The position numbers were made by a program, and so were the translations under genes. The notes beneath the pieces were generated by a model that was not told the DNA's origin, did not search any database, and was given only the letters and a program-made list of their open reading frames with translations. This document shows positions 63,389 to 64,000 of a stretch of DNA of 64,000 nucleotides, one piece after another. This DNA comes from Hymenobacter crusticola (GTDB lineage Bacteria; Bacteroidota; Bacteroidia; Cytophagales; Hymenobacteraceae). The stretch is taken from NCBI RefSeq assembly GCF_002154225.1, contig NZ_MTSE01000011.1, positions 1 to 64,000 of the forward strand. Direction: 5' to 3'. Positions within the stretch are counted from its first letter, which is position 1. Each line of letters opens with the position of its first letter.

Positions 63389-64000
63389 GTGAACTCACCC
63401 GAAACTATCTTTGAGTACGCTCAGCAATACGGCAGGGAATGGCCGGCGGCTGGGCAAGTCAGTGCCTACCGCATCGAAGATGTTGCGTCTCCCAGCGCCT
63501 TTCCGCATATCCGGCGTGACTTCTACAAAGTGAAGTTGCTTTGCGGCGCAGAAGGCGTACTGGCGTACGCCGATCAGCGCGTCGTGGTGCAAGATTGCGC
63601 GTTGGTTTTCGTGAACCCTCTGATTCCGTATTCCTGGCAGCGACTTAGTGGGCGCGAAACGGGCTTTGTCTGTTTGTTCACGGAGGAGTTTATTACCCCG
63701 CACTTACGCACGGCCAGTGTGGCGGGCTCGCCGCTGTTTCGGGTCGGAGGCACACCGGTGTTGTTTCCGCCTCCCGAAATAGCCCGCCTGTTGCGCGCTC
63801 TTTTTGAACAGTTACTGGCGGAGTTGCACTCCCCGTACGCGCACAAGTATGATCTGATGCGCAACTACTTACAGATCATTTTGCATGAGTCGCTCAAAAT
63901 AGCGCCTGCCCCGCCCTGCTACCAGCCAGGGACGTCGGCGGCCCGCCTGAGCACTTTATTTTTGGATTTGCTAGGGCGTCAGTTCCCGCTTGCCTCGCCA
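63389..64000 (+). CDS. AraC-family transcriptional regulator (partial, cut by window end)
   Basis: Open from GTG 63389 to the window end (204 codons). The N-terminal part is a cupin-like sensing domain (IRRDFYKVKLLCGAEGVLAYADQ, FVNPLIPYSWQRL, GFVCLFTEEFITPHLR), followed by the linker helices RNYLQIILHESLKI seen in Bacteroidota AraC regulators. The DNA-binding helix-turn-helix pair lies beyond the edge. Divergent function unknown. Start choice rests on the frame and the -7 element directly before it. Confidence 0.75.
   Translation, partial: MNSPETIFEYAQQYGREWPAAGQVSAYRIEDVASPSAFPHIRRDFYKVKLLCGAEGVLAYADQRVVVQDCALVFVNPLIPYSWQRLSGRETGFVCLFTEEFITPHLRTASVAGSPLFRVGGTPVLFPPPEIARLLRALFEQLLAELHSPYAHKYDLMRNYLQIILHESLKIAPAPPCYQPGTSAARLSTLFLDLLGRQFPLASP

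Overview
The window looks like chromosomal DNA of a GC-rich Bacteroidota of the Hymenobacter type (family Hymenobacteraceae). This is inferred from several things: SusC/SusD-type outer-membrane proteins, Bacteroidota promoters (TTTG, about 20 nt, TAnnTTTG), weak ribosome binding sites, many lipoproteins, sigma-54 response regulators without OmpR-type partners, a KdpD divided over two genes, many intergenic palindromes, and a strong excess of the tetramer CTAG. I saw no tRNA, rRNA, CRISPR array, transposase or phage genes.

Layout. 1-4.7 kb: an efflux ABC ATPase (cut by the window edge) and its HlyD-type adaptor, divergent from an NtrC-type regulator and histidine kinase. 4.7-13.5 kb: housekeeping genes, including a lipoprotein/SCO/cytochrome c operon, an SseB-like protein, DUF2062, BrkB, an MFS transporter, a DbpA-like DEAD-box helicase and gluconokinase. 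13.6-26.4 kb: three rhamnogalacturonan-degrading enzymes (GH106 rhamnosidase, CE12-type acetylesterase, GH105 hydrolase) interspersed with a phosphatase-like protein, an M90 peptidase with SEC-C tail, an O-methyltransferase, a sterol-desaturase-like protein, an M2 peptidase and a GAF protein. 26.6-30.6 kb: small membrane and lipoproteins, a pirin, a frameshifted DoxX pseudogene and a Crp/Fnr regulator with three FNR-like palindromes upstream.

30.7-44.8 kb is the most interesting region. A cysteine-synthase-like gene has a clear SAM-I riboswitch and terminator. Back to back with it, on the other strand, lies a second SAM-I-like aptamer behind a near-consensus promoter. It is followed by a 17-residue Cys/Met-rich peptide, then a SusC/SusD pair, two paralogous DoxX-like membrane proteins, an FAD oxidoreductase and a YeiH-type (putative sulfate exporter) transporter. 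I propose this is a sulfur-responsive outer-membrane uptake and oxidation locus; the substrate is unknown.

44.9-49 kb: a serine hydrolase, an aldo/keto reductase and a cysteine-desulfurase-like enzyme among dense palindromes. 49.2-63.3 kb: a high-affinity potassium (Kdp) locus with an intact sigma-54 response regulator, a sigma-54-like promoter, two very small membrane peptides, kdpF, kdpA, kdpB, kdpC, an outer-membrane porin, a kinase-less HAMP protein, a soluble KdpD N-terminal module and a separate histidine kinase whose sensor region resembles the HAMP protein. The window ends inside an AraC-family regulator.

Intergenic regions carry several families of long inverted repeats, two of them nested one inside another, which suggests small mobile palindromic elements.
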